Origin: Deinococcus indicus
Lineage (GTDB): Bacteria; Deinococcota; Deinococci; Deinococcales; Deinococcaceae
NCBI RefSeq assembly: GCF_002198095.1
Contig: NZ_NHMK01000009.1
Span: 62,001-126,000, forward strand
DNA length: 64,000 bases
Direction: 5' to 3'
The notes under the pieces were generated by a model that was not told the origin of the DNA, made no database searches, and saw only the letters and a program-made list of their open reading frames with translations. Below, piece after piece: positions 32,675 to 41,129 of this stretch. The stretch's first letter is position 1; every line of letters begins with the position of its first letter. The position numbers and the translations under genes were made by a program.

Positions 32675-32692
32675 TGTGGAACGGGTTCCACA
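32675..32692. promoter_or_regulatory. LacI-type operator
   Basis: Perfect palindrome TGTGGAAC-GG-GTTCCACA, centred about 35 bp before the LacI gene start. The core TGGAA-N4-TTCCA recurs at 25749 and 25860. Confidence 0.7.
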
Positions 32693-32819
32693 GCCCGGCG
32701 CGTGCGGGGCCGGTGGGACAATGCGGCCCCCGGCGCGGCCTAGACTGCCCCGTGAAGGCCGCCGGAGGCCGCTCCACGCCCCGCCTGACTTCCGGTTCCC
32801 GGCCGCTGAAAGGAGTGTC

Positions 32820-33518
32820 ATGACTGCACCTGCCCACCCGCCCCGACGTTCCGTGGCCGCCCTGGCCCTGCTGACGCTGCTCGCCCTGAGCGCCTGCGGT
32901 CCCCGCGCGGCGTCCGAACCGGCGGCGGGCCGCGCGCCGTCCGTGCAGGCGGACGCGCCGGACACGACCGGTCAAGACAGTGCCGGTCACGACAGCACCA
33001 GTCATGACAGTGCTGGTCACGACAGCACCGGTCACGACATGGCCGGGATGGACCATGCCGCCGGGGACCACACCGCCGGGGACCATGGCAGCATGAACCA
33101 CGGCGCTGCCTCCCAGGGTGCCGCCCCGGTCACCCCGGCGAACGCCGCGCCGCTCCCGCTGACCGTGACGGACGGCCGCGTGGTCGCCGTGCCGCCCGGC
33201 GTGACGGACACCAGCGTGTTCGCCACCCTGACGAACACCGGCCCCGACGACATTCAGCTGAGCGGTGTGAGCAGCCCCGCCGCGACCGGCGGCCTGCTGA
33301 TGATCACCCGCACCGACGCGGCCGGCCTGACCGGCATGAGCGGCGTGGACACCCTGACCGTCCCGGCCGGCGGCACCCTGACCCTCAGCGACACGGGCGA
33401 CCACCTGATGCTCAGCGGCCTGAAAGCCCCGTTGCAGGCGGGCGAACGCCTGAGCCTCACCCTGACCGACACGCAGGGCCGCGCCCTGACCCTGGACCTG
33501 CCGGTCCTGAAACCCTGA
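32820..33518 (+). CDS. PCuAC-type copper chaperone lipoprotein with His-rich repeats
   Basis: A 232-residue lipoprotein (LLALSAC, Cys about 27). Residues 48-95 are a tandem GHDS[AT] run ending MAGMDHAAGDHTAGDHGSMN, rich in His, Met and Asp and likely to bind metal. The C-terminal 115 residues are a PCuAC domain: VFATLTNTGPDD, LTVPAGGTLTLSDTGDHLML (HxM at 195-197) and LKAPLQAGERLSLTL. The usual first His of the PCuAC site is missing: the strand reads GGLLMITRT (LLM at 159-161). AGGAG lies 6 nt before the ATG. It precedes sco and ctaG, so copper delivery to cytochrome oxidase is its likely role. Confidence 0.85.
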   Translation: MTAPAHPPRRSVAALALLTLLALSACGPRAASEPAAGRAPSVQADAPDTTGQDSAGHDSTSHDSAGHDSTGHDMAGMDHAAGDHTAGDHGSMNHGAASQGAAPVTPANAAPLPLTVTDGRVVAVPPGVTDTSVFATLTNTGPDDIQLSGVSSPAATGGLLMITRTDAAGLTGMSGVDTLTVPAGGTLTLSDTGDHLMLSGLKAPLQAGERLSLTLTDTQGRALTLDLPVLKP

Positions 33519-33536
33519 CCCGCCCCGGAGACACCC

Positions 33537-34226
33537 GTGACCGAAACGCCCCCCCACCCGCCGCTCGCGCCCCCCGGCCCGCCCGCCCGCCCCTGGTACG
33601 TGTCGGCGCTGCTGGCGACCGCCGCCGTGACCCTGCTGCTGCTGGCCGTGTGGGGTTACGCCCGCCTGAAAAGCCCGTACCCCTTCTTCGGCACGGCGTA
33701 CCCGGCCGGGACGCGGGCCGCCGGGTTCAGCGGGACCGTGCAGGCCGGGGAGCGCGAGCAGCCCTTCACGTTCACGCCGGACAGCGGACAGGCGGGCGGT
33801 CCGGTCACGGCGCTGTTCTTCGGGTTCACGAACTGCCCGAACATCTGCCCGCTGACCCTCTCGTACCTCAACCGCGTGCGTGACGCCCTGCCACCCGCAC
33901 AGCGCGAGCGGCTGCGGGTCGTGCTCGTCAGCGTGGACCCCGCGCGGGACACGCCCGCCCGCCTGAACGAGTACGTGTCGTTCTTCGGGAAGGCCGGCGT
34001 GGGCGTGCGCGTGCCGGAACCGGCGCTGTCCACCCTGGCCGCCGCGTACGGCGTGGCGTACCAGAAGGCCGACGTGAAAGGCCCGGAGTCGTACCAGATC
34101 AACCACACCACCGCCACGTACCTGATCGACGCGCGCGGGCAGCTGCGGGTCCTGTGGGACTACACCCAGCTGCCGCAACTCGAACGCGTGAAAGCCGACG
34201 TGCAGTACGTCCTGGAGACCCCATGA
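33537..34226 (+). CDS. SCO1/SenC copper-delivery thioredoxin-fold protein
   Basis: A 229-residue protein with one N-terminal membrane helix (SALLATAAVTLLLLAVWGY) and an outer thioredoxin-like domain. The copper site is complete: CPNIC (CxxxC) in FFGFTNCPNICPLTLSY and the distal His in YQINHTTATYLID. Sco proteins reduce and metallate the CuA centre of cytochrome c oxidase. The GTG start follows GGAG. It lies 18 bp after the PCuAC gene and overlaps ctaG by ATGA; PCuAC and Sco act in sequence in CuA assembly, so the order matches a pathway. Confidence 0.92.
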   Translation: MTETPPHPPLAPPGPPARPWYVSALLATAAVTLLLLAVWGYARLKSPYPFFGTAYPAGTRAAGFSGTVQAGEREQPFTFTPDSGQAGGPVTALFFGFTNCPNICPLTLSYLNRVRDALPPAQRERLRVVLVSVDPARDTPARLNEYVSFFGKAGVGVRVPEPALSTLAAAYGVAYQKADVKGPESYQINHTTATYLIDARGQLRVLWDYTQLPQLERVKADVQYVLETP

Positions 34227-35074
34227 GCGCCCCCACCCCCGTCAACCTGAACCCCACCCTGGCCGACCTGCTGGCCCCCACGCCCGACCCGGCCTTCCTG
34301 ATTCCCACGCTGCTGGCCGTCGCCGCGTACACCTGGGGCTTCCTGCGTGCGCGGCGCGGCGCGGCGGCCGGTGCGTGGCCGGCGTGGCGGGCCGCGCTGT
34401 TCGCGCTGGGCACCCTGCTGCTGCTGATCACCACCCAGAGCCGCGCCGCCACCATGACCCAGAGCAGCATGGCGCTGTACATGGGCCGCCTGATGGTCCT
34501 GGCGGAACTCGTGCCGCCGCTGCTGGTGCTGGGCCTGCCGCGCCTGAACCTGCACCCGCGCCGCGCCCTGGGCCGCGTGCTCGGCGTCCTGCTGGACCCC
34601 TGGGTGGCGCTGGCCGTCTGGACGGCCGTGATCGTGTTCTGGAACGTCCCCGCCGGATTCAACGCCAGCGTCGTGTCGAACACCGCTGGGGCGCTGCTGC
34701 CCGCCCTGTACCTGCTGAGCAGCCTGCTGGTCTGGAGCGTCATCCTGCGCCCGCTGCCCAGCGTGCAACCCGCCGACATCGGCTCGCGCGGCTGGTTCGG
34801 GCTGATCAGCGCGTTGCCCATGATGGCCGTCGCCAGCGTCTGGCTGTACTCCCCCCAGGTGCTGTACACCCCGTACGTGAGCGCCCTGTGCCTGTGGAAC
34901 TACACGCCCCTGCAGAACCAGCAGCTCAGTGGCTGGATCATGATGCTCGCCGGACTGCCCGCCCTGGCCCTGGCGTTCATCCAGCTGTTCGCGTGGCTGG
35001 TCAAACTCTCCGAGGGGCAGGGCATGCCGCCCCAGCCTCCCACCCGGCCGCCCGCGCCGCCCACCCGGCCCTGA
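34223..35074 (+). CDS. ctaG: Cytochrome c oxidase assembly protein, CtaG_Caa3 type
   Basis: A 283-residue membrane protein with about seven helices. Motifs such as TQSSMALYMGRLMVLAELVP, VFWNVPAGFNASVVSNTAGA and LSGWIMMLAGLPALALAFIQ match the Bacillus-type CtaG family, which is needed for caa3 oxidase; it is unrelated to the Cox11-type CtaG. The tail is Pro-rich (MPPQPPTRPPAPPTRP). It is coupled to sco by overlap. The oxidase subunits themselves are not in the window. Confidence 0.85.
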   Translation: MSAPTPVNLNPTLADLLAPTPDPAFLIPTLLAVAAYTWGFLRARRGAAAGAWPAWRAALFALGTLLLLITTQSRAATMTQSSMALYMGRLMVLAELVPPLLVLGLPRLNLHPRRALGRVLGVLLDPWVALAVWTAVIVFWNVPAGFNASVVSNTAGALLPALYLLSSLLVWSVILRPLPSVQPADIGSRGWFGLISALPMMAVASVWLYSPQVLYTPYVSALCLWNYTPLQNQQLSGWIMMLAGLPALALAFIQLFAWLVKLSEGQGMPPQPPTRPPAPPTRP

Positions 35075-35109
35075 GCCGGCCCCACCCCGCCTCTGTGGCC
35101 GCCCTGCGC

Positions 35110-35115
35110 TAGCCT
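35110..35115 (+). promoter_or_regulatory. -10 box of the FAD oxidoreductase operon (leaderless type)
   Basis: TAGCCT, 6 nt before the ATG at 35122, with no Shine-Dalgarno. Confidence 0.45.
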
Positions 35116-35121
35116 GCACCC

Positions 35122-36384
35122 ATGCATGACGCAGTGGTGATCGGCAGTGGACTGGCAGGACTCACGGCGGCGCGGGTTCTGGCGCGCGCCGGGCAGCGGG
35201 TGCGGGTGCTGGAGGCCGCGCCGTTCGTGGGGGGCCGCGTTCACTCGCGCGCCGTGAACGGCTTCACGCTGGACGCCGGGTATCAGGTGCTGTTCCCGGC
35301 GTACCCGGCGGTGCGGCGGCACCTGGACCTGGGCGCGCTGGACCTGGTGCCCGTGCCGTCGGCGGCGGTCGTGCGGCGCGGCGCGCGGACCGACACGCTC
35401 GGCAGTCCCCTGAGCGACCCGGCGGCGCTGCCCTCGACCCTGCTGAGCGGCGTGCTGAGCGTGCCCGACAAGGCGCGCGTGGCGGCCCTGGCCCTGAAAC
35501 TGCGCGCCCCGGCGCCGCACACGCTGCTGCGCGGCGACGATCAGACGACCGAGGCGTTCCTGCGCGAATTCGGGTTCAGCGAGGACGCGCTGGACCGTTT
35601 CTTCCGGCCATTCTTCGGGGGGATCTTCCTGCGGCGCGAACTGGACACCAGTGCCCGCCTGTTCCGCTACTACTTCCGCATGCTGATGGACGGCGGCGCG
35701 GCGCTGCCCCGCGCGGGCATGGGCGAGGTGGCGGCGCAACTGGCGGGCGGGCTGGATGTGGTGACCGGCGTGCGCGCCACCCGCCTGAAATCCCACGCGG
35801 CGCACGTGACCGTGACCACCAGCGCCGGCGAACTGGACGCGCGGCAGGTGATCGTCGCGACCGACCCGGACGGCGCCGCCGCCCTGACCGGCCAGCCGAC
35901 CGGGCGCGGCAGCCTGGGCAGCACGTACCTGCACTACGCCGCCCCACACGGCCTGGACCGCGAGACACGGCTGCTGCTGAATGCCGAGGCGGGCTTCATC
36001 AACAACGCGCACTGGCTGTCGAACGTGATCCCACAGCGCGCCCCGCAGGGCCAGTCGCTGCTGACCGTGACCGTCCTGGGCCTCCCGGACCTCGACGACG
36101 ACGCCCTGGACGCCCGCGTGCGCGGCGAACTGGACCGCTGGTACGGCCCGCAGACCGCCGCGCTGCGGACCCTGCTGGTCGAACGCATCCGCCACGCGCA
36201 GTACCCGCAGCCCGCCGGGTACGCCGCCACCCTCGCCGGGCACGCCACGCCCCTGCCCGGCGTGATCCTGGCGGGCGAGGCGACCTCCATGAGCGGCATC
36301 CAGGGTGCCATGGAAAGCGGCGAGAAGGCGGCCGCCATCGTCCTGAACGACCCGGCTGGCATGAGCCGCCCCAGGGGCGCATGA
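35122..36384 (+). CDS. FAD-dependent amine-oxidase-like oxidoreductase
   Basis: A 420-residue flavoprotein. The dinucleotide fold is at the start ([20 protein letters not shown], then [15 protein letters not shown], the GG doublet motif), and the C-terminus has the second FAD contact [20 protein letters not shown]. The middle [20 protein letters not shown] resembles the phytoene desaturase/protoporphyrinogen oxidase superfamily. It heads an operon with a VOC protein and a Nudix enzyme, all linked by four-base overlaps. The substrate is unknown; carotenoid or porphyrin chemistry would fit the family but nothing nearby supports either. Confidence 0.8.
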   Translation: MHDAVVIGSGLAGLTAARVLARAGQRVRVLEAAPFVGGRVHSRAVNGFTLDAGYQVLFPAYPAVRRHLDLGALDLVPVPSAAVVRRGARTDTLGSPLSDPAALPSTLLSGVLSVPDKARVAALALKLRAPAPHTLLRGDDQTTEAFLREFGFSEDALDRFFRPFFGGIFLRRELDTSARLFRYYFRMLMDGGAALPRAGMGEVAAQLAGGLDVVTGVRATRLKSHAAHVTVTTSAGELDARQVIVATDPDGAAALTGQPTGRGSLGSTYLHYAAPHGLDRETRLLLNAEAGFINNAHWLSNVIPQRAPQGQSLLTVTVLGLPDLDDDALDARVRGELDRWYGPQTAALRTLLVERIRHAQYPQPAGYAATLAGHATPLPGVILAGEATSMSGIQGAMESGEKAAAIVLNDPAGMSRPRGA

Positions 36385-37016
36385 CCGCCCACCCCGCCCC
36401 GAGCCAACCGGGCGCGCGACTGGACCATCTGGTCATCGCCGCCCGCACCCTGGAGGAAGGCCGCGCGTGGCTCGAAGGCCGCCTGCACTGTCCGCTGGAG
36501 CCGGGCGGCGAGCACGAGCTGTTCGGCACGCACAACGCCCTGCTGTCCCTGGGACCCGACGCCTACCTGGAAGTGATCGCCGTGAACCCGAAGGCCCCCG
36601 CCCCGGCCCGCCCCCGCTGGTTCGGGCTGGACACCCCCGCCATGCAGCGGCGCCTGTCGCACGGCCCGGCCCTGATCCACTGGGTGGCGGGTGTGCCGCG
36701 CCTGCCGGCCGGTCCCGAAGTGCTGGCCCTGTCACGCGGCGCGAACCGCTGGACCCTGACCGTCCCCGCCGACGGCCACCTGCCCGGCGGCGGCCCCCAC
36801 CCGTCCCTGATCTGCTGGGAAACCCCGCCGCCCCCCACCCGCCTGAGCGACCGGGGCGTGCGCCTGGGCACCCTGCACCTGGGCACGCCCGACCCGGACG
36901 CGCTGCGCGCCGCGCTGGACACCCTGAACTTCACGGGCGAGGTCGAGGTTCAAGAGGCCCCGCAGCCCGAACTGCGCGCCGTGCTGACCACCCCTGGCGG
37001 CCCGGTCGAACTGTGA
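36381..37016 (+). CDS. VOC/glyoxalase-like protein
   Basis: A 211-residue protein beginning in an ATGA overlap. [40 protein letters not shown] and the later half [20 protein letters not shown] give the paired beta-alpha-beta units of the vicinal-oxygen-chelate fold; the first His and a Glu (YLEVIAV) are candidate metal ligands. It resembles the Glyoxalase_3 group, whose members are mostly uncharacterised. It is the middle gene of a three-gene overlapping set. Confidence 0.75.
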   Translation: MTAHPAPSQPGARLDHLVIAARTLEEGRAWLEGRLHCPLEPGGEHELFGTHNALLSLGPDAYLEVIAVNPKAPAPARPRWFGLDTPAMQRRLSHGPALIHWVAGVPRLPAGPEVLALSRGANRWTLTVPADGHLPGGGPHPSLICWETPPPPTRLSDRGVRLGTLHLGTPDPDALRAALDTLNFTGEVEVQEAPQPELRAVLTTPGGPVEL

Positions 37017-37534
37017 GTGCCCACGGGCCACTGCCGCCCCCGGACGCCACCCACTACACCCGCCCGGACGGCGTGCCGCCGCGCCCCAGCGTGGGCGGGG
37101 TCATCCTGCGCCCCCTCACGCTGGATACCGTCGCTCTGGAAGGCACGCCCGGCGGCTGGCAGGTCGCGGTGGTCGTGGAACCCGGCCCCTACCCGCAACT
37201 GCCCAAGGGTGGCCTGGAGGGCAGCGAAACCCACCGGGATGCCCTGCACCGCGAACTGCGCGAGGAGGCCGGACTGGAGGGCGTGCAGATCCTCCGCGAG
37301 CTGGCGACCCTGGAACGCCTGAACTACGCCCGCACGAAGTGGCAGGTCACCCGTTACTACCTGGGCATCACCACACAGCAGGAGGCCCTGCCCCCGCTGG
37401 AGCCGGGCTACCGGCTGGAATGGCATCCCCTGGAGGGCCGCAGCGGGCAGGTGCCGGACCTGTTCTGGCCCGAGCAGACGCGGTTACTGCGGCAGGTGGT
37501 CCGCCAGCTTCAGCGGAACGGCACGCCGTTCTGA
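37013..37534 (+). CDS. Nudix hydrolase
   Basis: A 173-residue Nudix enzyme from a GTG overlapping the previous stop. The box is G-x5-E-x7-RELREEAGL ([20 protein letters not shown], about residues 64-84). Unlike the tandem pair at 10.6 kb, it has a longer N-terminus and a strand [20 protein letters not shown], closer to ADP-ribose or diadenosine-polyphosphate pyrophosphatases; that subgrouping is tentative. Its last 25 bp overlap the convergent rhomboid gene. Confidence 0.85.
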   Translation: MSAHGPLPPPDATHYTRPDGVPPRPSVGGVILRPLTLDTVALEGTPGGWQVAVVVEPGPYPQLPKGGLEGSETHRDALHRELREEAGLEGVQILRELATLERLNYARTKWQVTRYYLGITTQQEALPPLEPGYRLEWHPLEGRSGQVPDLFWPEQTRLLRQVVRQLQRNGTPF

Positions 37535-38163
37535 CCTGCCGCCCGGCGGGGCCGCCGCCCGTGCAGCAGCGCCGCCGCCAGCAGGCCCGCCAGGAACCCG
37601 AACAGGTGCGCCTCCCACGACACGTACGGATTGCCAGGCAGCACGCCCCACAGGATGCCCCCGTACAGCGCGAATGCCGCGACCGCCACGCCGATGGCGA
37701 CCGGCGTGCGCTCCCACCAGCCCACGCCCAGCAGGTACGCCAGGAACCCGAACACCAGTTCGCTGGCGCCCAGGTGCACGCTGCCGCCCCTCCCGAACAG
37801 CCACACCAGCGCGCCCCCCACCAGCACGATGATCAGCGTGGCCGCCACGAAGCGCGCCACGCCGCGCACGGCGCCCATGAACGCCAGCACCGCCAGCGGC
37901 ACCGTGTTCGCCATCAGGTGCCCGAAGTCCGCGTGCAGGAACGGTGCGGTTAGGATGTTCCAGAACGCTCCCGTGTCACGCGGGAGGATGCCGTAACGGT
38001 CCAGCGACCCGCCGAACAGCAGCTGATCGGCCACCTCCTGCCCCCAGATGCCCGCCACGAGCGCCGCCGTCAGGGCCGCCGCCGGGCCGGGCTGACCCAT
38101 GCGGGCGGGCTGACCCACACGGGAGGGCGGGCGCGCGGGACGGAACCGGTCGGGTCGGGTCAT
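37510..38163 (-). CDS. Rhomboid intramembrane serine protease
   Basis: A 217-residue membrane protease with about six helices. The catalytic Ser is in [17 protein letters not shown] (GASE rather than the classic GASG) and the His in [16 protein letters not shown]. The segment [20 protein letters not shown] is the conserved second helix. Rhomboids cut other membrane proteins inside the bilayer; its substrate is unknown. ATG 38163 is chosen; the frame to 38199 adds only a charged stretch. The 3' end overlaps the convergent Nudix gene by 25 bp. Confidence 0.9.
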   Translation of the reverse strand: MTRPDRFRPARPPSRVGQPARMGQPGPAAALTAALVAGIWGQEVADQLLFGGSLDRYGILPRDTGAFWNILTAPFLHADFGHLMANTVPLAVLAFMGAVRGVARFVAATLIIVLVGGALVWLFGRGGSVHLGASELVFGFLAYLLGVGWWERTPVAIGVAVAAFALYGGILWGVLPGNPYVSWEAHLFGFLAGLLAAALLHGRRPRRAAGQNGVPFR

Positions 38164-38235
38164 GCGTCCAGTGTGCCGCATGCGGGCCGGGCGTGGCATC
38201 CGCCGGAGGGTGCAGGGACGCGCGGGTGGGTGCGC

Positions 38236-38241
38236 TACGCT
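38236..38241 (+). promoter_or_regulatory. -10 box of the aldo/keto reductase gene (leaderless type)
   Basis: TACGCT, 6 nt before the ATG at 38248. Confidence 0.5.
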
Positions 38242-38247
38242 GCGCGC

Positions 38248-39240
38248 ATGAACAACCCGGAATCAGGCGCCCACGCGGCAGGCACCCAGGCGGCAGGCAG
38301 CACCCCCACCCACCGACCCCTCGGGCACAGCGGACCGAGCGTCTCGGCGGTCGGGCTGGGCTGCAACAACTTCGGCGGTCGCCTCGACCAGACCGCCACC
38401 ACCGCCGTCGTGCGCCGCGCGCTCGATGCGGGCATCACGCTGTTCGACACGGCCGACATCTACGGCAACCGGGGCGGCAGCGAGGAGATGCTGGGCCGCG
38501 CCCTCGGCCCGGAACGCCGGAACATCATCCTGGCCAGCAAGTTCGGCATGGACATGGGAGACGGCCAGCAGGGCGCCCGGCCCGAGTACATCCGATAGGC
38601 GCTGGAGGCCAGCCTTCGCCGCCTCGGCACGGACTACCTGGACCTGTACCAGCTGCACACCCCGGACCCGCACACGCCCATCGAGGACACCCTGGGCACC
38701 CTGAACGACCTCGTGCAGCAGGGGCTCGTGCGCGCCATCGGCGTGAGCAACATGCCCGCCGCCGACGTGCGCGCCGCCGACGCCCTGGCCCGCCAGCACG
38801 GCTGGGCGCGCTTCACGTCCTGCCAGGACGAACACAGCCTGCTGGTCCGCGACATCGAAACCGACCTGATCCCCGCCGCCCGTGACCTGAACCTGGGCCT
38901 GCTGCCGTACTTCCCGCTCGCCAGCGGCCTCCTGACCGGCAAGTACCACGCCGGGCAACCCCTCCCGGACGGCGCGCGCATCACGGGCAGCCAGGGCGCG
39001 CAGGACCGCTACCTGACCCCGCGCAACTGGGCGGTCGTCGAGAACCTGCGGACCTTCGCGGAGGGCCAGGGACACACGCTGCTGGAACTGGCGTTCAGCT
39101 GGCTGCTGTCCTTCCCCGAGACCAGCAGTGTCATCGCCGGAGCGACCCGGCCCGAACAGATCGACGCCAACGTCGCCGCCGCCAGCTGGACCCTGAGCGC
39201 CGACGAACGCGCCGAGGTGGACCGCATCACGCGCGGCTAG
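38248..39240 (+). pseudogene. Aldo/keto reductase interrupted by an in-frame amber codon
   Basis: A full-length aldo/keto reductase frame with one internal TAG at 38596-38598. Before it: HRPLGHSGPSVSAVGLGCNN, FDTADIYGNRGGSEEMLGRA with the catalytic Asp/Tyr region, and ARPEYIR. After it, in the same frame: ALEASLRRLGTDYLDLYQLH, GVSNMPAADV and FSWLLSFPETSSVIAGATRP. Family members have Gln (EYIRQALEASL), so a single C-to-T change (CAG to TAG) explains the stop. No other lesion is visible. It is either a recent pseudogene, a sequencing error, or read through by a suppressor. The 116-residue fragment alone cannot form the barrel. Confidence 0.85.
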
Positions 39241-39293
39241 GCCGCAGGACGTGGGGTGGGGGAGACTTCCGGCTCCGGTGCCCAGGGTCACAG

Positions 39294-39324
39294 AAAAAGC
39301 CGGGGCAGGACGCTCCGGCTTTCC
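39294..39324. terminator. Bidirectional terminator between the aldo/keto reductase and asd genes
   Basis: AAAGCCGG and CCGGCTTT form the stem, with an A-run before and TTTCC after, so it works as an intrinsic terminator in both directions. Confidence 0.75.
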
Positions 39325-39368
39325 TGGGATCGGGTCGAGTCGAGAATCAACCCGGCCCCACTCCCCCC

Positions 39369-40388
39369 TTACGCCCGCTGTTTCGCTTTCAGCGCGCCTT
39401 TCTGCTGGAGGTACTCGGCGATCTGCACGGCGTTCAGGGCCGCGCCTTTCAGGAGCTGGTCGCCCGCCACGAACAGGTCAATGCCGCCGTCGAACACCAG
39501 CGACTCGCGGATGCGGCCCACCTCGACGTCGTACTTGCCGCTGGCGGTCAGGGGCATGGGGTACAGCTTACCTTCCGGGTTGTCGCGCACCTCGACCCCG
39601 GCGGCCCCGGCCAAGAGTTCGCGCACGGCCCCAGGCGTGGCGGAGCGTTCGAGTTCCAGGGTGATGGCCTCGCTGTGCGTGCGCAGCGTGGGGATACGCA
39701 CGGCGGTGCAGCTGATCTTCAGGCTGTCGTCCCCGATGATCTTGCGGGTCTCCCAGGCGACCTTCATCTCTTCCTTGGTGTACCCGTTGTCCTGGAAGGA
39801 ATCGATGTGCGGAATCACGTTGAAGGGAATCGGGTGCGCGAACACGCTCGCCTGCGCCTGCTCACCGTTCAGCTCCGCGCGCGTCTGCTCCAGCAGTTCC
39901 TCCATGCCCTTGGCCCCGGCGCCGCTGGTGGCCTGATACGTGCTGACGATCATGCGCTTCACGCCGTACTCGCGGTGAATGGGCGCCACGGCGACCACGG
40001 CGATGGCCGTCGTGCAGTTCGGGTTCGCGATGATGCCCTTGTGGCCCAGGGCCGCGTCCCCGTTCACCTCGGGCACGACCAGCGGTACGTCGGCGTCGTA
40101 GCGGAAGGCGCTGGAGTTGTCGATCACGACCGCGCCGCCCTCCACCCATTTGGGCGCCAGCGCCTTGCTGATGCTGCCGCCCGCCGACGCCAGGATCACG
40201 TCCGCGTCAATCGCCCCTTCCGGCGTGACCTGCACGGTCAGGGACTGGCCCTTGAAGGTCAGCTGCGTGCCCGCGCTGCGCGGACTGGCGAACAGGAGCA
40301 ACTCGTCGAATTGCAGGCTGCTGCCCTCCAGCACCTTGAGAAGCTCGTGCCCCACCGCTCCGGTCGCTCCGACAATCGCTACGCGCAT
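39369..40388 (-). CDS. asd: Aspartate-semialdehyde dehydrogenase
   Basis: NADPH-dependent reduction of aspartyl phosphate to aspartate semialdehyde, the branch point to lysine, threonine, methionine and isoleucine. The 339-residue product has the NADP site [19 protein letters not shown], the catalytic Cys in [11 protein letters not shown], and the later active-site part [20 protein letters not shown] and [24 protein letters not shown] precedes the ATG by about 6 nt. Upstream, on the same transcript, are a ten-residue leader peptide, an antiterminator arm and a T-tailed terminator, so expression is probably set by attenuation. No other genes of the pathway are adjacent. Confidence 0.96.
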   Translation of the reverse strand: MRVAIVGATGAVGHELLKVLEGSSLQFDELLLFASPRSAGTQLTFKGQSLTVQVTPEGAIDADVILASAGGSISKALAPKWVEGGAVVIDNSSAFRYDADVPLVVPEVNGDAALGHKGIIANPNCTTAIAVVAVAPIHREYGVKRMIVSTYQATSGAGAKGMEELLEQTRAELNGEQAQASVFAHPIPFNVIPHIDSFQDNGYTKEEMKVAWETRKIIGDDSLKISCTAVRIPTLRTHSEAITLELERSATPGAVRELLAGAAGVEVRDNPEGKLYPMPLTASGKYDVEVGRIRESLVFDGGIDLFVAGDQLLKGAALNAVQIAEYLQQKGALKAKQRA

Positions 40389-40405
40389 GCTCGTCTCCTT
40401 CCCAC

Positions 40406-40437
40406 AAAAAAACCGCCCGGCGTGTCTCGCGGGGCGG
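40406..40437 (-). terminator. Attenuator terminator in the asd leader
   Basis: On the minus strand CCGCCC-C-GCG, loop AGACA, CGC-C-GGGCGG, followed directly by seven T (40412 to 40406). It ends 17 nt before the asd start codon. The 5' arm can instead pair with GGGCGG at 40452-40457. Confidence 0.85.
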
Positions 40438-40451
40438 CTGCCATCAGGACA

Positions 40452-40457
40452 CCGCCC
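40452..40457 (-). promoter_or_regulatory. Antiterminator arm in the asd leader
   Basis: GGGCGG on the minus strand, the bases just after the leader-peptide stop codon, complementary to CCGCCC of the terminator stem. The two pairings exclude each other. Confidence 0.7.
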
Positions 40458-40490
40458 TCACGGGGTAATGGTGGTCATGACGGCGTTCAT
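40458..40490 (-). CDS. asd leader peptide MNAVMTTITP
   Basis: A ten-codon frame: ATG AAC GCC GTC ATG ACC ACC ATT ACC CCG, then TGA. Three Thr codons and one Ile lie in a row of four, with a second Met before them; Thr, Met and Ile are end products of the pathway that starts with Asd. The first base of the ATG is 7 nt past the -10 box, so it is probably translated from a leaderless 5' end. It resembles thrL-type leaders in content (TTIT) but is much shorter. An internal ATG at 40478 could also start it. Confidence 0.65.
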   Translation of the reverse strand: MNAVMTTITP

Positions 40491-40497
40491 GCCCCCC

Positions 40498-40526
40498 AGC
40501 GTAGGCGCTGCCCCTCCGGGGGTCAA
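40498..40526 (-). promoter_or_regulatory. asd promoter
   Basis: On the minus strand TTGACC (40521-40526), a 17-bp spacer and TACGCT (40498-40503), then GGGGGGC and the leader ATG. Confidence 0.8.
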
Positions 40527-40559
40527 GGCTGCCTGCCTAGCGTGAAGGGACCGTGGGAT

Positions 40560-41084
40560 TCAGAGGCGCACGGGAGCGTCGCCCACGCCCTGGTGCACGC
40601 AGGGTCCGGCGGTGGGGACGGTCAGGGTGATGGTCGTCTGATAGGTGAACGAGTTCATGTCGAGCGCCCCGTCCCGCTGGACGGTCAGCGTGCCGAACGT
40701 CCGGGGTTCGAGGCTCTGGGTAGCGAGCCAGTCCGTCAGGTCGCGGACCTGCGGGCCGCTCAGCTTCAGGCAGGTGCGTCCGGCGCGTCCCAGGAACTCC
40801 TGCATCAGGTTCAGTTGCGTCCCGCTGAGGGCGTGCCTGGGCACCATGATCTTCAGGTCGCGGATGGGCTGTTTCGGCGCGGCGCTCGTGAGGAACGCGA
40901 AGAGGAAGTCCGGTTCGGTCAGGCTCCGCAGGATGAAGCCGTCGTGTCCGGTCTTCCAGATCACCGTGCCGGTCACGGCCACCTGCGCCAGCGTGGTCGG
41001 CGCGGCACTACCCGGGGCGGGAACGGTCTGCGCCTGGGTGGCGGGCAGGGTCAACAGGGCAGCCAGAAGCAGAGGGCGGGACAT
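40560..41084 (-). CDS. Exported hypothetical protein
   Basis: A 174-residue protein with a clear Sec signal (MSRPLLLAALLTLPATQAQT, cleavage after about 19). The mature part (AQVAVTGTVIWKTGHDGFIL, ... CLKLSGPQVRDLTDWLATQS) has two cysteines likely forming a disulfide and no motif I recognise. TACCGT lies 5 nt before the ATG, suggesting a leaderless mRNA. The asd promoter begins 34 bp after its stop, so read-through into the asd leader is possible. Confidence 0.65.
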   Translation of the reverse strand: MSRPLLLAALLTLPATQAQTVPAPGSAAPTTLAQVAVTGTVIWKTGHDGFILRSLTEPDFLFAFLTSAAPKQPIRDLKIMVPRHALSGTQLNLMQEFLGRAGRTCLKLSGPQVRDLTDWLATQSLEPRTFGTLTVQRDGALDMNSFTYQTTITLTVPTAGPCVHQGVGDAPVRL

Positions 41085-41129
41085 GCCTCACGGTACGCGG
41101 CAGGACGAGCAAGAGTTGCCGCAGGTGCC

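Noticed and set aside
38596..38598. Amber codon read as pyrrolysine or another programmed recoding event
   Set aside because: The position is an ordinary Gln in the family, away from any special chemistry, and no recoding signal is visible; mutation or error is simpler.
40491..40559. T-box or amino-acid riboswitch before asd
   Set aside because: The leader is under 110 nt, starts at the small ORF, and has no T-box sequence or lysine/SAM aptamer core; the peptide-attenuator model explains all the parts.
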